Shown here in pieces: positions 35,114 to 43,500 of a DNA stretch of 64,000 nucleotides; positions within the stretch are counted from its first letter, which is position 1, and each line of letters opens with the position of its first letter. Made by a program: the position numbers and the translations under genes. The notes under the pieces are model-generated. The model ran no database searches, was not told the DNA's origin, and saw only the letters and a list, made by a program, of their open reading frames with translations. The DNA lies in NCBI RefSeq assembly GCF_037198285.1, contig NZ_CP147243.1, positions 1,302,001-1,366,000 of the forward strand, in the 5' to 3' direction. Source of the stretch: Haladaptatus sp. DJG-WS-42. Its GTDB lineage: Archaea > Halobacteriota > Halobacteria > Halobacteriales > Halococcaceae.

Positions 35114-35500
35114 ATGGACGTGCGGGACGCTGTTGAAGATGATGCGGGCATACTGGCGGAAATGACCGGGTCACCGAGCGATGTCATGCGAAACCTGATT
35201 CACGACCGGAGCGTGCGCGTCGCGGAGGCAGAAGGCGACATCCTCGGCTTCGTGAGCTTCGACGCAGAACAACGAACCGTGTACGTCACCCAACTCTCGG
35301 GTGAGACGACCGTCGCTAAACGACTGCTCGACGAACCGCTCAGGTTCGCCACGAAAGAGCAGATGAGCGTCGAACTCCTCGTGCCGGAAGACGAAGACCC
35401 GATTCTCGATGCCGCAGACAGCGTCGGCTTCACTCGCGTCGGCAGAGGGCCACGATTCGACTCCATTCCGACCGTCAAATTCCGCAAAGACCCTACTTGA
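35114..35500 (+). CDS. GNAT-like small protein
   Basis: 128 aa from ATG 35114 (MDVRDAVEDDAGILAEM). The start resembles GNAT acetyltransferases, and the strand order VAEAEGDILGFVSFDAEQRTVYV fits, but the acetyl-CoA loop (Q/RxxGxG/A) is not clear, so activity is uncertain. A TATA-like TTTAAT (35083-35088) is about 28 nt upstream, which favours the leaderless start at 35114 over ATG 35105. It overlaps the convergent DP1 gene by 8 nt. Confidence 0.7.
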   Translation: MDVRDAVEDDAGILAEMTGSPSDVMRNLIHDRSVRVAEAEGDILGFVSFDAEQRTVYVTQLSGETTVAKRLLDEPLRFATKEQMSVELLVPEDEDPILDAADSVGFTRVGRGPRFDSIPTVKFRKDPT

Positions 35501-36998
35501 ACGAGCGAATCGTCATTTCGAGTGTGTCTAAGTCAACGATTGGCGCAAAGCCGGAATCGGGGTTGATGTTCACGCTTTTCTGGAAATCAGTCTGTGCCTG
35601 CCAACAGCCACTGTTGATGGCGAGCACGTTGTGGTACATCCCGTAGCCGAGTTTGTGGACGTGGCCAGTGTGGAAAATGTCGGGCACCTCGTCGATGACC
35701 AGATAGTCCTTCTCTTCGGGTGCAACCCGCGTGTGCCCGCCGTACTGGGGCGCGACGTGGCGCTTTTTGAGCAACTGATACATCGCCTTGTGTGGCTCCT
35801 CGTAGCTCGCTTTGTCCGCAGGCAACTCGGCGATGACCTCGTCGAGCGAGACGCCGTGGTACATCAGTACAGACACGCCTTCGAGCGTGACGACGGAGGG
35901 ATTCGACGCGATTTGGGCGTCGTGGGCGGTCATAATATCTCGGAGTTCGTCAGAAAAGCCCGGCTGGGGTTCTGCGAGGCGCACCGCATCGTGGTTGCCC
36001 GGAATCATCACGATTTCTAAGTCGCCGGGCACCTCCTTCAGGTACTCTGAGAACTCCTCGTACTGGTCGTAAATGTCGATGATGGTGAGTTCCTCGTCCT
36101 GATTCGGGTAGATGCCAACGCCCTCCACCATATCCCCCGCGATACACAGGTATTCGACGTGTTCTGCCTCCTCGGTGTGGAGCCAGTGGGCAAAATCGCT
36201 CCACGCGTCGGCCATGAATTCTTGGCTGCCGACGTGCACGTCGCTGATGAGCGCCGCCTGTACGTGGCGGTCTGCGGTCGAGGGGTTGTGGGTACGCGGG
36301 ATGTCCGGGAAGTAGAGCGATTCGACGAACAGGATGCCCGCGTCGTCAGAAAGCGTCCCATCTACGGCGATAACCTCATCGAGGAGGATTTCGTCCACGA
36401 GGTCTGCGAGCGGCCGGTCTTTCATCACGAGACACGGGAACACGCCGTTCGTGTCCTCTAACTCGATTATCCAGTGACCGTTGGCCGTCGAACGCACGTC
36501 GCTGACCATTCCGATGATGCCCGCCTCGCTGTTGCCGGGCATGGAGTTGAGCGCCCGCGTCGTCCGGTGGTTCACCCGCGAGCGGAGTTTTGCGGACAGG
36601 CGCTCGTACCGGTCTCGGAACACGGCGACGAAATCCTCGTAGCGGCCCGTTCCGGTGCTCTCGCCGGTCATATCGTTCGCAATCTGGAGCGAGCGAAGCG
36701 AGTGGTCAACCGTCCGCTCGAACTCCGCGGGCGCGGTTTCGACTGGAGTTGAATCCGGGATATTATCGGTCGCTGTCTGCATATCTGCAGTGGAAGGAGG
36801 GGGGTCTTGTTGGTCGAGAACGCTCCGGACGTGGGCGGCGGTGAGTTTGAGCGCATCCGCGGGCAGGGTGTCGAGCGCGAGAGAGAGGGTGCGCGCCGGG
36901 TCGGAGGAACTCGCGATGAGGGTGACTGCTTCGCGTTCAGCGTTGTATCCTCGACTGACGAGTTCGCTGACAACGCGAGCGTCACTCTCTAAAGGCAC
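35493..36998 (-). CDS. polB: DNA polymerase D small subunit DP1 (3'-5' exonuclease)
   Basis: 501-aa small subunit of archaeal family D polymerase. An N-terminal helical region (1-60) and linker precede an OB-fold (about 155-235) and a calcineurin-like phosphodiesterase with DVHVGS (253-258), GDMVEG (288-293), GNHD (334-337), YHGVS and GHVHKLG. The intact metal ligands indicate an active Mre11-like proofreading nuclease. GTG 36998 is taken as start because the upstream frame is non-homologous. The large subunit DP2 is not in this window. Confidence 0.94.
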   Translation of the reverse strand: MPLESDARVVSELVSRGYNAEREAVTLIASSSDPARTLSLALDTLPADALKLTAAHVRSVLDQQDPPPSTADMQTATDNIPDSTPVETAPAEFERTVDHSLRSLQIANDMTGESTGTGRYEDFVAVFRDRYERLSAKLRSRVNHRTTRALNSMPGNSEAGIIGMVSDVRSTANGHWIIELEDTNGVFPCLVMKDRPLADLVDEILLDEVIAVDGTLSDDAGILFVESLYFPDIPRTHNPSTADRHVQAALISDVHVGSQEFMADAWSDFAHWLHTEEAEHVEYLCIAGDMVEGVGIYPNQDEELTIIDIYDQYEEFSEYLKEVPGDLEIVMIPGNHDAVRLAEPQPGFSDELRDIMTAHDAQIASNPSVVTLEGVSVLMYHGVSLDEVIAELPADKASYEEPHKAMYQLLKKRHVAPQYGGHTRVAPEEKDYLVIDEVPDIFHTGHVHKLGYGMYHNVLAINSGCWQAQTDFQKSVNINPDSGFAPIVDLDTLEMTIRSFK

Positions 36999-37079
36999 AC
37001 CTGTCTGTCTTCGGGGAGTGGCAAAAGTATAGCGAACCAAAGCCAAACGTTGAAACGAGCACCCTGCGAAGGGCCGCCA

Positions 37080-37787
37080 ATGAGTGTCCCGGGTGACCGA
37101 CCCGACGAAGAGCCGTCCGGATTCGTTGGATGGCTCCAATGGCTTGCGACCACCGACCACGAGGGGGTCGCCTACGCCCGCGAACTACTCGTAAGCGTGG
37201 GAGCCGTCGTCCTTGTCGGGCTCATCTTATTCAGCGTGAGCGGCATCTGGCCGCCGATGGTCGCCGTCGAAAGCGGTAGCATGGAGCCGAACATGATGAC
37301 GGGTGACCTCGTGTTCGTCATGGAAGAACACCGATTCGCCGCTGGTGAAGCCTACGAAGACACGGGGGTCGTGACCAACGCTATCGGTGCGAATTCGGAG
37401 TACGTCAAATTCAACAACTACGGCGACGTCATCGTGTTCCAACCGAACGGAGACGCTGGGACGACCCCGATTATCCACCGGGCGATGTTCCACGTAAACG
37501 AGAGCGAAAACTGGTACGACAAGGCGAATCCTGACTACATCCAGGGCGCACAAAACTGCGAACAGCTCGCCCACTGCCCCGCTCCAAACGATGGCTTCGT
37601 CACCAAAGGTGACGCAAACAGCATCTACGACCAAGCCGGCAACCAGAACCCCGTCCACCCGTCGTGGGTGATTGGCACCGCGGAGTTCCGCATCCCGATT
37701 CTCGGCAACATCCGGCTATGGGTCTCTGAGACCTTCTCGCTGTTCAGTGGGATGGTCATCTTTGGACGGCCACGGCTGTTCGCCTAA
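37080..37787 (+). CDS. sec11: Signal peptidase I (archaeal Sec11 type)
   Basis: 235-aa membrane-bound signal peptidase that removes Sec signal peptides. A cytoplasmic N-terminus is followed by one membrane helix (about residues 38-58) and the box SGSMEPNM with catalytic Ser67. His133 (IIHRAM) replaces lysine as in all archaeal/ER enzymes, and FVTKGDAN supplies the conserved aspartate. An acidic loop (140-190) with two cysteines is a haloarchaeal addition. It is divergent from polB with an 81-nt gap. Confidence 0.93.
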   Translation: MSVPGDRPDEEPSGFVGWLQWLATTDHEGVAYARELLVSVGAVVLVGLILFSVSGIWPPMVAVESGSMEPNMMTGDLVFVMEEHRFAAGEAYEDTGVVTNAIGANSEYVKFNNYGDVIVFQPNGDAGTTPIIHRAMFHVNESENWYDKANPDYIQGAQNCEQLAHCPAPNDGFVTKGDANSIYDQAGNQNPVHPSWVIGTAEFRIPILGNIRLWVSETFSLFSGMVIFGRPRLFA

Positions 37788-37814
37788 CGGTCGCAGAAGT
37801 CAGTTTTTCACCAC

Positions 37815-39320
37815 TCAGTTGTCGAAGCGCGCTTGGACGAACGGCTGGACGTCACCAATCTCGCTGAGGCGTGAATCTGAAAGGAGGACGGCTTCTGTCT
37901 CATCGATTGGCACGGAGAGGCTGATCTCTTTCGTGCGCCCGTAGCGACCCTTGCTCACGACGACTGCGTTTACGATGCCGAGCATGTCGAGTTCGCTGAT
38001 AAGGTCGGTGACCCGACGCTGCGTGAGGATGTCGGCGTCGATTTCGCCACACAGGCGCTTGTAGATGTTGTACACCTCGCCCGTGTTGATGTTGTGGACA
38101 CCGTTTTTCTCCAGCATGATGGTCGAAAAGAGCACGAGTTTCGACTGCGTTGGAAGCGTCCTGACGACCTCGACCACCCGGTCGAGTTCGATTTTGTCCT
38201 GTGCTTTGCGTACGTGTTTTTCTTCGACGCAGTCTATCTGGTCGCGTTCTGCGAGTTCGCCCGCCGTCCGAAGCAAGTCGAGCGCGCGCCGAGCGTCACC
38301 GTGTTCTTGGGCGGCGAACGCCGCACACAGCGGGATCACGTCGTCCGTGAGCGAATCAGGTTTGAACGACACGTCGGCGCGGTGTTGGAGGATGTCGCGC
38401 AGTTGGTTCGCGTCGTACGGCGGGAAGACGATTTCCTCTTCGCCAAGCGATGATTTGACGCGCGGATCGAGGAAGTCGGTGAATTTGAGGTCGTTCGAGA
38501 TGCCGATGATCGAGATGCGGGAGTTGTCGAGTTCCGAGTTCATCCGCGAGAGGTTGTAGAGGGTGTCGTCACCAGATTTTTCGACGAGTTTGTCGATTTC
38601 GTCGAGCATGATGACGACGACGCGCTCGTTGTAATCGACGGCTTCGAAAAAGGTCGTGTAGACGCGGTCGGTTGGCCACCCGGTCATCGGGACAGGTTCG
38701 AACGACGCAAGGTCGTCTTCGAGCACGGACAGGCGCTCGTCAAGCGCGTCGAGTGAGGCGAACTGGGTCTCTTCGAGTGCAGTTGAGTCATCGGCCGCGC
38801 GCTCGCGAAGCGAGCCAAGGCGGTCGAGTTTGTCCTCGATGACCTGCTCGTTTTTCTCGATAAACTTGTTCGCGAGCTGTGCGAGGACGCGATACTGGGT
38901 GTCGGTGACTTCGCAGTTGATGTACTCGACCTCACACGGCACTTCGTACTTCTGTGAGGTGGTTTCGAGTTCTTTGGAGACGAACTTCGCACTCGCCGTC
39001 TTGCCGGTCCCGGTCTTGCCGTAGATGAGGATGTTAGAAGGCGTCTCGCCGCGGAGCGCAGCGACAAGAATCGTCGCCATGTTGTTGATCTGCTCTACGC
39101 GATGGGGGAGTTTGTGTGGCGTATACGAGGGGCGGAGCACTTCCTTGTTCTCGAAGATGGGCTCACCGCTCAGGAGGTCGTCAAACAGCCCTTGCGAAGC
39201 TTCCTCTGGGTCTTCGAGACCGTGGTCGTCTAAGACGACGTCGTCTAAGTCCACGTCGAACGCTCGACTGGTGTCTGTGTCGTCAGTACCGCCATCCGTG
39301 TGTGTGTCGTCAGGTGCCAT
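37815..39320 (-). CDS. orc1: Orc1/Cdc6 origin-binding initiator
   Basis: 501-aa AAA+ replication initiator. Walker A is GKTGTGKT (101-108), Walker B is VVIMLDEID (Asp240-Glu241), and the C-terminal winged helix starts near residue 400 (LCGEIDADILTQRRVTDLIS). About 50 residues of charged helix (155-205) are inserted in the AAA+ domain. The gene is adjacent to an origin-like region with ORB elements, and one ORB lies 10 nt before its start codon. It should bind these boxes and load MCM. Confidence 0.96.
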   Translation of the reverse strand: MAPDDTHTDGGTDDTDTSRAFDVDLDDVVLDDHGLEDPEEASQGLFDDLLSGEPIFENKEVLRPSYTPHKLPHRVEQINNMATILVAALRGETPSNILIYGKTGTGKTASAKFVSKELETTSQKYEVPCEVEYINCEVTDTQYRVLAQLANKFIEKNEQVIEDKLDRLGSLRERAADDSTALEETQFASLDALDERLSVLEDDLASFEPVPMTGWPTDRVYTTFFEAVDYNERVVVIMLDEIDKLVEKSGDDTLYNLSRMNSELDNSRISIIGISNDLKFTDFLDPRVKSSLGEEEIVFPPYDANQLRDILQHRADVSFKPDSLTDDVIPLCAAFAAQEHGDARRALDLLRTAGELAERDQIDCVEEKHVRKAQDKIELDRVVEVVRTLPTQSKLVLFSTIMLEKNGVHNINTGEVYNIYKRLCGEIDADILTQRRVTDLISELDMLGIVNAVVVSKGRYGRTKEISLSVPIDETEAVLLSDSRLSEIGDVQPFVQARFDN

Positions 39321-39329
39321 CGATTAAAT

Positions 39330-39350
39330 CCCCTATCTTTCGGGTGGAAC
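39330..39350 (-). other. ORB A, at the orc1 promoter
   Basis: Minus strand GTTCCACCCGAAAGATAGGG plus G. It starts 10 nt upstream of the orc1 start codon and so overlaps the likely initiation site of orc1 transcription, which would let the initiator control its own gene. Confidence 0.7.
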
Positions 39351-39850
39351 TGATACGACGGCCCGGGAGAGAAGCCCGCAACCGCCCTAGAGACGCCTTT
39401 TCGGCGAGTAGATTCGTGTTCGCACGTCCACTTGATGCAGACGAACCAGAGGTAGAATGTCTATTAAAGGTTGTGTTTTGTGGAGGGGTTTGCAACGCGG
39501 AACCAACGCAAATCGAGAGACTGCGACCCACTCTGGAGGAATTTCGCAGTGCGGTGGTCGCCGCACCAGAAAGGGTGGTGTTTCGACTCGAACGAACTGC
39601 GTATGGGTTGTGAGCTGTCTACCGCTGGCTCACGACACGAGAGGATGAAATAGACGGATAGATGCAAACAGAATCGACGGTTGAAAATCTTTGACGACAC
39701 CCTTGCTCGAGAGTTGGAGTTGAAACAAAGGTGGTGGCCGGAATAGGGTGATTTCCACCGGCCGATGATGGATCGAGACTCGCGTTACCCAGTCGGTTGC
39801 GAAGTGGCATCGCGACCGCGCACCCGAAAAATGTCTCCGAGAACGCCATG

Positions 39851-39873
39851 GTTCGACCGGAAACGGAGGGGGT
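39851..39873 (+). other. ORB B
   Basis: GTTCGACCGGAAACGGAGGG followed by GGT. One change from the core TTCCACCGGAAAC and a full G-run. Confidence 0.75.
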
Positions 39874-40073
39874 GTGACTGAAATATCTCTAGTGATACTA
39901 GGTTGCACTAGAACAAAAGGGGTTGAGTACCGCAGTGCTAGAAGAGAATCTAGGATAAACCACCATGTGTGGGTTGTTGGCACGCAAGGTTCGGGCGACG
40001 GCTAGCGGTTCTTCTGTGAGGAGTTCTGCGAAGCTGGTTCTTCGAGTGTATGATGTGTGTACCGGGAGAGGGT

Positions 40074-40102
40074 GCCCCCCACCCCTTTGTTTCCGGTGGA
40101 AC
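40074..40102 (-). other. ORB C, left arm of the origin core inverted repeat
   Basis: Minus strand GTTCCACCGGAAACAAAGGG followed by GTGGGGGGC. Nucleotides 40074-40094 are the exact reverse complement of 40275-40295 in ORB D (21 of 21). The extended G-run is a haloarchaeal feature of origin boxes. Confidence 0.9.
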
Positions 40103-40266
40103 GAGAAATTGGAGGGGAGGGGGGCGCAAAGGAGTCTCTGTAAAGAGGTATCTTTATACCATAGATAGTTCAACCACAACCGTAGTAGAGAACGAAACGC
40201 TGTTTGTTGTGTTGTTGCTAGTGGAATTAACTTGAGCTCGCCAATCCACCCTCCCTCTCTCACGGC
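40103..40266. other. Putative duplex-unwinding region between ORB C and ORB D
   Basis: About 165 bp. The middle (40140-40235) is AT-rich with TAAAGAGGTATCTTTATACC, containing the inverted repeat GGTAT/ATACC. It is flanked by a G-run (about 40111-40126) and a matching C-rich run (about 40246-40262). This is the position where haloarchaeal origins melt. Confidence 0.6.
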
Positions 40267-40295
40267 TCTCCACTGGAAACAAAGGGGTGGGGGGC
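40267..40295 (+). other. ORB D, right arm of the origin core inverted repeat
   Basis: TCTCCACTGGAAACAAAGGG followed by GTGGGGGGC. A strong ORB oriented opposite to ORB C, G-runs pointing outward. Confidence 0.9.
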
Positions 40296-40429
40296 TAGAA
40301 CCTCGTCGGACTCTCGTTCTCCGTTCGTCTAATGTCCAGAAATCACACTGGAGACACCCTCTATTCCAAGAACCCAATCTCACTATTCTGCACCCCTCCA
40401 TTAACAATCGCTAGAAATCCTAATTCTAA

Positions 40430-40451
40430 CCCCGTCTAGTTCAGGTGGAAC
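40430..40451 (-). other. ORB E (degenerate)
   Basis: Minus strand GTTCCACCTGAACTAGACGG plus GG. The left half is perfect and the right half diverged. Confidence 0.5.
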
Positions 40452-40597
40452 GGGAGATTCTCCGAACGCACGATTGCGAGGGTCGCTCAACCCAACCACC
40501 AGCTTGCACAAATACTGGCGGTTCCTCTCGCCCTGCTCATCCACGACAAACAGTTCAAAAACCAATCAAAACAGACTGTGGACACATCCTTCGCAGA

Positions 40598-40620
40598 ACC
40601 CCCTTGTTTCGGGTGGAGAC
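40598..40620 (-). other. ORB F
   Basis: Minus strand GTCTCCACCCGAAACAAGGG plus GGT, a good match on both halves. Confidence 0.75.
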
Positions 40621-40760
40621 CCGACCGAGAGGCAATTTCTCCCGGTAGCGTGGCCAATGCGTCGATCTCGTTCGCGACACCGAAACATCCTTGTGACCAC
40701 CGTCCGTCGATTGTCTATAAATCCAGACACATGTCTGACGCACGCTTAAGTGAGTTCAGA

Positions 40761-40782
40761 GTGCTTCTATGTTCAGAAGCAC
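40761..40782. promoter_or_regulatory. Perfect 8-bp inverted repeat upstream of the oapA TATA box
   Basis: GTGCTTCT and AGAAGCAC are exact complements separated by ATGTTC. The element ends about 10 nt before the TATA-like GATATATT (40793-40800), which itself is about 26 nt before the oapA ATG. It could be an operator for the oap operon or a boundary hairpin. Confidence 0.45.
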
Positions 40783-40821
40783 CCTTGACTACGATATATT
40801 CCGAGGGAGCGGGAGAATAGG

Positions 40822-41463
40822 ATGGGTATATTCGCTGAATTACGAGATAGCATCTCACGAGTTACAGATAAGTTGTTCTCCGGCTCTGAGCCGAAACGAA
40901 TTGGCATCTATGGGCCGCCAAACGCGGGCAAGACGACGCTCGCAAATCGCATCGCTCGCGATTGGACTGGCGACGCCATCGGGCCGGAGAGTCACATTCC
41001 ACACGAAACGCGCCGCGCACGCAGGAAAGAAAACGTCGAGATAAAGCGCAACGGGAAATCCGTGACCATCGATATCGTGGACACGCCGGGTGTCACGACG
41101 AAGGTCGATTACAAGGAGTTCTTAGAGCACGACATGGAGAAAGACGACGCGGTTCGTCGCTCCCGCGAGGCCACCGAAGGCGTCGCAGAGGCCATGCACT
41201 GGCTCCGCGAGGACGTCGATGGCGTCATCTACGTTCTCGACAGTTCGACGGACCCGTTCACGCAGGTGAACACGATGCTGATCGGTATCATCGAGAGTCA
41301 GAAGCTCCCCGTGCTCATCCTCGCGAACAAGACGGACTTAGACGAATCGAACGTCCAGCGCATTCGCAATGCGTTCCCCCAACACGAGACGATTCCATTA
41401 TCGGCACTCGAAGGGGCGAACATGGACGAAGTGTACGACAAGATTTCGGCCTACTTCGGGTGA
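40822..41463 (+). CDS. oapA: Origin-associated GTPase OapA (Era-like)
   Basis: 213-aa GTP-binding protein. G1 is GPPNAGKT (31-38), G3 is DTPG (87-90), G4 is NKTD (169-172) and G5 is PLSALEG. The switch region around HETRRARRKE is unusually basic. Genes of this family sit beside replication origins in many archaea, which gave the name. Biochemical role unknown; a link to initiation or ribosome assembly (as for Era) has been proposed. A TATA box 26 nt upstream predicts a leaderless transcript covering oapABC. Confidence 0.92.
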   Translation: MGIFAELRDSISRVTDKLFSGSEPKRIGIYGPPNAGKTTLANRIARDWTGDAIGPESHIPHETRRARRKENVEIKRNGKSVTIDIVDTPGVTTKVDYKEFLEHDMEKDDAVRRSREATEGVAEAMHWLREDVDGVIYVLDSSTDPFTQVNTMLIGIIESQKLPVLILANKTDLDESNVQRIRNAFPQHETIPLSALEGANMDEVYDKISAYFG

Positions 41464-41469
41464 TATCGT

Positions 41470-41850
41470 ATGGCAGAAGCAACTAACAAAGACGGCGTGC
41501 AAATCGACCTGTTCAGCGGCGAGCGCATGGACAGGCTCACGAGCATGGAGAAAATTCGGACCATCTTAGATGGCGTTCATGCGGGAAACATTGTGATTCT
41601 CGAAGAGGGACTCTCGCCCGCAGAGGAGTCGAAACTCATTGAGGTGACGATGACTGAGATCAGTCCCGATGAGTTCAACGGCATCGAAATCGAGACGTAT
41701 CCGAAACAGGACGCCTCCGACGGCAGCCTGTTAGACCGGCTCATGGGGCGGCGTTCGACGGCAAAGCTCACGGTCATCGGCCCAGCGAACCGCATCGAAA
41801 CGCTGCACAAAGACGAGAGTCTCATCAGCGCCCTCGTCACTCGGCAATAA
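41470..41850 (+). CDS. oapB: Origin-associated protein OapB (DUF2073)
   Basis: 126-aa small protein of the DUF2073 family (GVQIDLFSGERMDRLTSMEK; NIVILEEGLSPAEESKLIEV). OapB-type proteins from methanogens and Sulfolobales have been reported to bind a small RNA, but the haloarchaeal function is not established. It follows oapA by 6 nt and shares its last base with the oapC start. Confidence 0.9.
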   Translation: MAEATNKDGVQIDLFSGERMDRLTSMEKIRTILDGVHAGNIVILEEGLSPAEESKLIEVTMTEISPDEFNGIEIETYPKQDASDGSLLDRLMGRRSTAKLTVIGPANRIETLHKDESLISALVTRQ

Positions 41851-42464
41851 TGCCACACCAGTGTACGGCCTGTGGCCACGAGTTCAGTGACGGCTCGAAA
41901 GAGATGCTCTCTGGGTGTCCAGACTGTGGCGGCAACAAGTTCCAGTTCTACCCAGCAGGCGCTGCGCCCGACCCGGAAGAGAAACCACCGGAACGCGAAT
42001 CCTCGGTGACCGAATCGGTCGGCAAGGCCACCACGAAAGTCCGCGACTGGGTGCGTGGAGACGAGCGACCCGCTGGCCCCGCCACGGCTTCGAGTGCAGA
42101 CGAAGATGACAACATCATCGAAGCACCTGCTGAGTCAAATCCCGACCGCGAAGACCGCGCGCAGGCAAGCGCTCGCGGCGAGATGGTGACACCCGACGAA
42201 CTTCCGAAGAAACCAGAGCAACCGCCCGCAGAGGGCCGCGTCGTTGGCAGTCCCAAAGAAGAACAGCCGTCGATGGAACAGCTCCGCGAGGAGCTAAACG
42301 ACCAGTTCGAGAGCATCAAGATTCTCGAACCCGGGCAGTACGAACTCAACTTGATGGAACTCTACGACCGCGACGAGTACATCATTGCCCTCCAAGAAAA
42401 CGGTCGGTACATCATCGAAGTGCCAGAGACCTGGATTGGCGGGCGCGACGAAGACGAGACGTAA
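41850..42464 (+). CDS. oapC: Origin-associated zinc-ribbon protein OapC
   Basis: 204 aa. An N-terminal zinc ribbon with cysteines 5, 8, 23 and 26 (QCTACGHEFSDGSKE ... GCPDCGG) is followed by a long acidic, Pro-rich, disordered middle (about 40-135). The C-terminus is conserved (LNDQFESIKILEPGQYELNL). Its start overlaps the oapB stop by one base. It completes the oapABC set next to the origin. Confidence 0.9.
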   Translation: MPHQCTACGHEFSDGSKEMLSGCPDCGGNKFQFYPAGAAPDPEEKPPERESSVTESVGKATTKVRDWVRGDERPAGPATASSADEDDNIIEAPAESNPDREDRAQASARGEMVTPDELPKKPEQPPAEGRVVGSPKEEQPSMEQLREELNDQFESIKILEPGQYELNLMELYDRDEYIIALQENGRYIIEVPETWIGGRDEDET

Positions 42465-42624
42465 ACTCACCCATCCGCTTCCACCCGAAACACTCCCCTT
42501 TCTTCCTCCTTTTTCTCCACCTTCGCGCGGGACAGCCTCGCGTCTTGCGTGTCCGTCGCAGAATCGGCGTCAGTCGTCGCCGCGAACTGAAGGTTTTAAC
42601 CGCTCGCACGGAAACAGACGCGGT

Positions 42625-42714
42625 ATGAGTCAGGCAACCAAGATTGTGGTCACGACCGTTGGCGTTTCAGCACTTCTTGCACTCGGTCTTATCGCGAGTC
42701 TCGCGCTTGCGTAA
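42625..42714 (+). CDS. 29-aa single-span membrane peptide
   Basis: Encodes MSQATKIVVTTVGVSALLAL followed by GLIASLALA, an almost ideal single membrane helix after a short polar N-terminus. The TAATG overlap with the next gene means translation is coupled, which supports a real product. It is too short for most gene finders. It may anchor or regulate a membrane partner; no family recognised. Confidence 0.7.
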   Translation: MSQATKIVVTTVGVSALLALGLIASLALA

Positions 42715-43499
42715 TGTTCGACGAGCGAGACCTTTCCCGGGCGCTCGCGGCCGTTCGTGACGAGTACGCCCCCGGAGCGATAGTGCTCGACTGTGAGCAA
42801 GACTTCGAGACGCTGGCCCCCGACCAGGCAGAAAGTCTCGGACTGCTCGTCGATTCGCTGTCTCCGACGAGCTATCCGAGCGACTGGCTTCCCGACGACG
42901 CTCCGCACTTGCTCTCCCAGTACGCGAGTACCACGTTCACCATCGGGATGCCGGGCGACGGCAGCGTCGTCTGGACGCGCCAGACCGAGCCACCGCTCGT
43001 GTTCGTCAAAGCGCGCACACAGGGCTCGCCCGAGGCGTTCATCGACTTCCTCATCGCCGAAGCGTTCGTCGAGCTCAGTACAGGAGAGCCAGAACATTTC
43101 CTCCCGTTTTTCGGAGCGTCCTACCGCGACCTCGACGAAGCGCTTGACCTCGGCCCCGTTGACACCTACCAGATTGCGGCGGCGTTGTACGACGCCTATC
43201 TCGGGCTCCAGACGCGCGAGGTGTTCGCCTCGTGGGAGGACACCCAACCCGAATTGTTCGACGCGTGGAAAGACGCGGGCGAGCGAATGGAACCGCGGCT
43301 TTCAGGGCTTTCTCGCGACGTGGCTCTCGGAAAAACCGATTTCGCGGCGGCGACCGAATACGCCTGTAGCGCGGTGAAACACGAACTCTCACTCCCAGCG
43401 CCATTTGGCGCGCTCGATACGCAGGCGTACCGAGAACACGGTGCGCCGTACGCCGTGAAGTGGGCTGAAAAAACGCTTGCGCGACTGCGCGAGGACTAA
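42714..43499 (+). CDS. Conserved haloarchaeal protein of unknown function
   Basis: 261-aa soluble acidic protein, largely alpha-helical from about residue 110 onward. A beta-rich N-terminal part contains STTFTIGMPGDGSVVWTRQT. It has several conserved-looking Trp/Tyr residues but no recognisable catalytic motif. Start overlaps the 29-aa membrane peptide. It is convergent with the next gene with 1 nt between the stops. Confidence 0.8.
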   Translation: MFDERDLSRALAAVRDEYAPGAIVLDCEQDFETLAPDQAESLGLLVDSLSPTSYPSDWLPDDAPHLLSQYASTTFTIGMPGDGSVVWTRQTEPPLVFVKARTQGSPEAFIDFLIAEAFVELSTGEPEHFLPFFGASYRDLDEALDLGPVDTYQIAAALYDAYLGLQTREVFASWEDTQPELFDAWKDAGERMEPRLSGLSRDVALGKTDFAAATEYACSAVKHELSLPAPFGALDTQAYREHGAPYAVKWAEKTLARLRED

Positions 43500-43500
43500 G

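Larger units (their letters stand above)
39321..40821. other. Chromosomal replication origin (oriC)
   Basis: 1.5 kb without protein genes between orc1 and oapA. It is visibly richer in A/T than its flanks and contains at least six ORB elements (A to F, listed separately), further degenerate half boxes (39711-39735, 39905-39925), and a core in which two boxes face each other across about 165 bp. That core carries G- and C-runs and a GGTAT-CTTT-ATACC inverted repeat (40147-40160). The same gene order (orc1, oriC, oapABC) marks the main origin of Haloferax volcanii. Short frames inside it look non-coding. Confidence 0.93.

Noticed and set aside
39898-40407. Open frames up to 169 codons inside the origin region
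   Set aside because: Composition unlike haloarchaeal proteins, overlap with ORB elements, no plausible start signals.
42483-42503. CTTCCACCCGAAAC behind oapC
   Set aside because: The core half matches but it is followed by C-runs instead of G-runs, so not a complete box.
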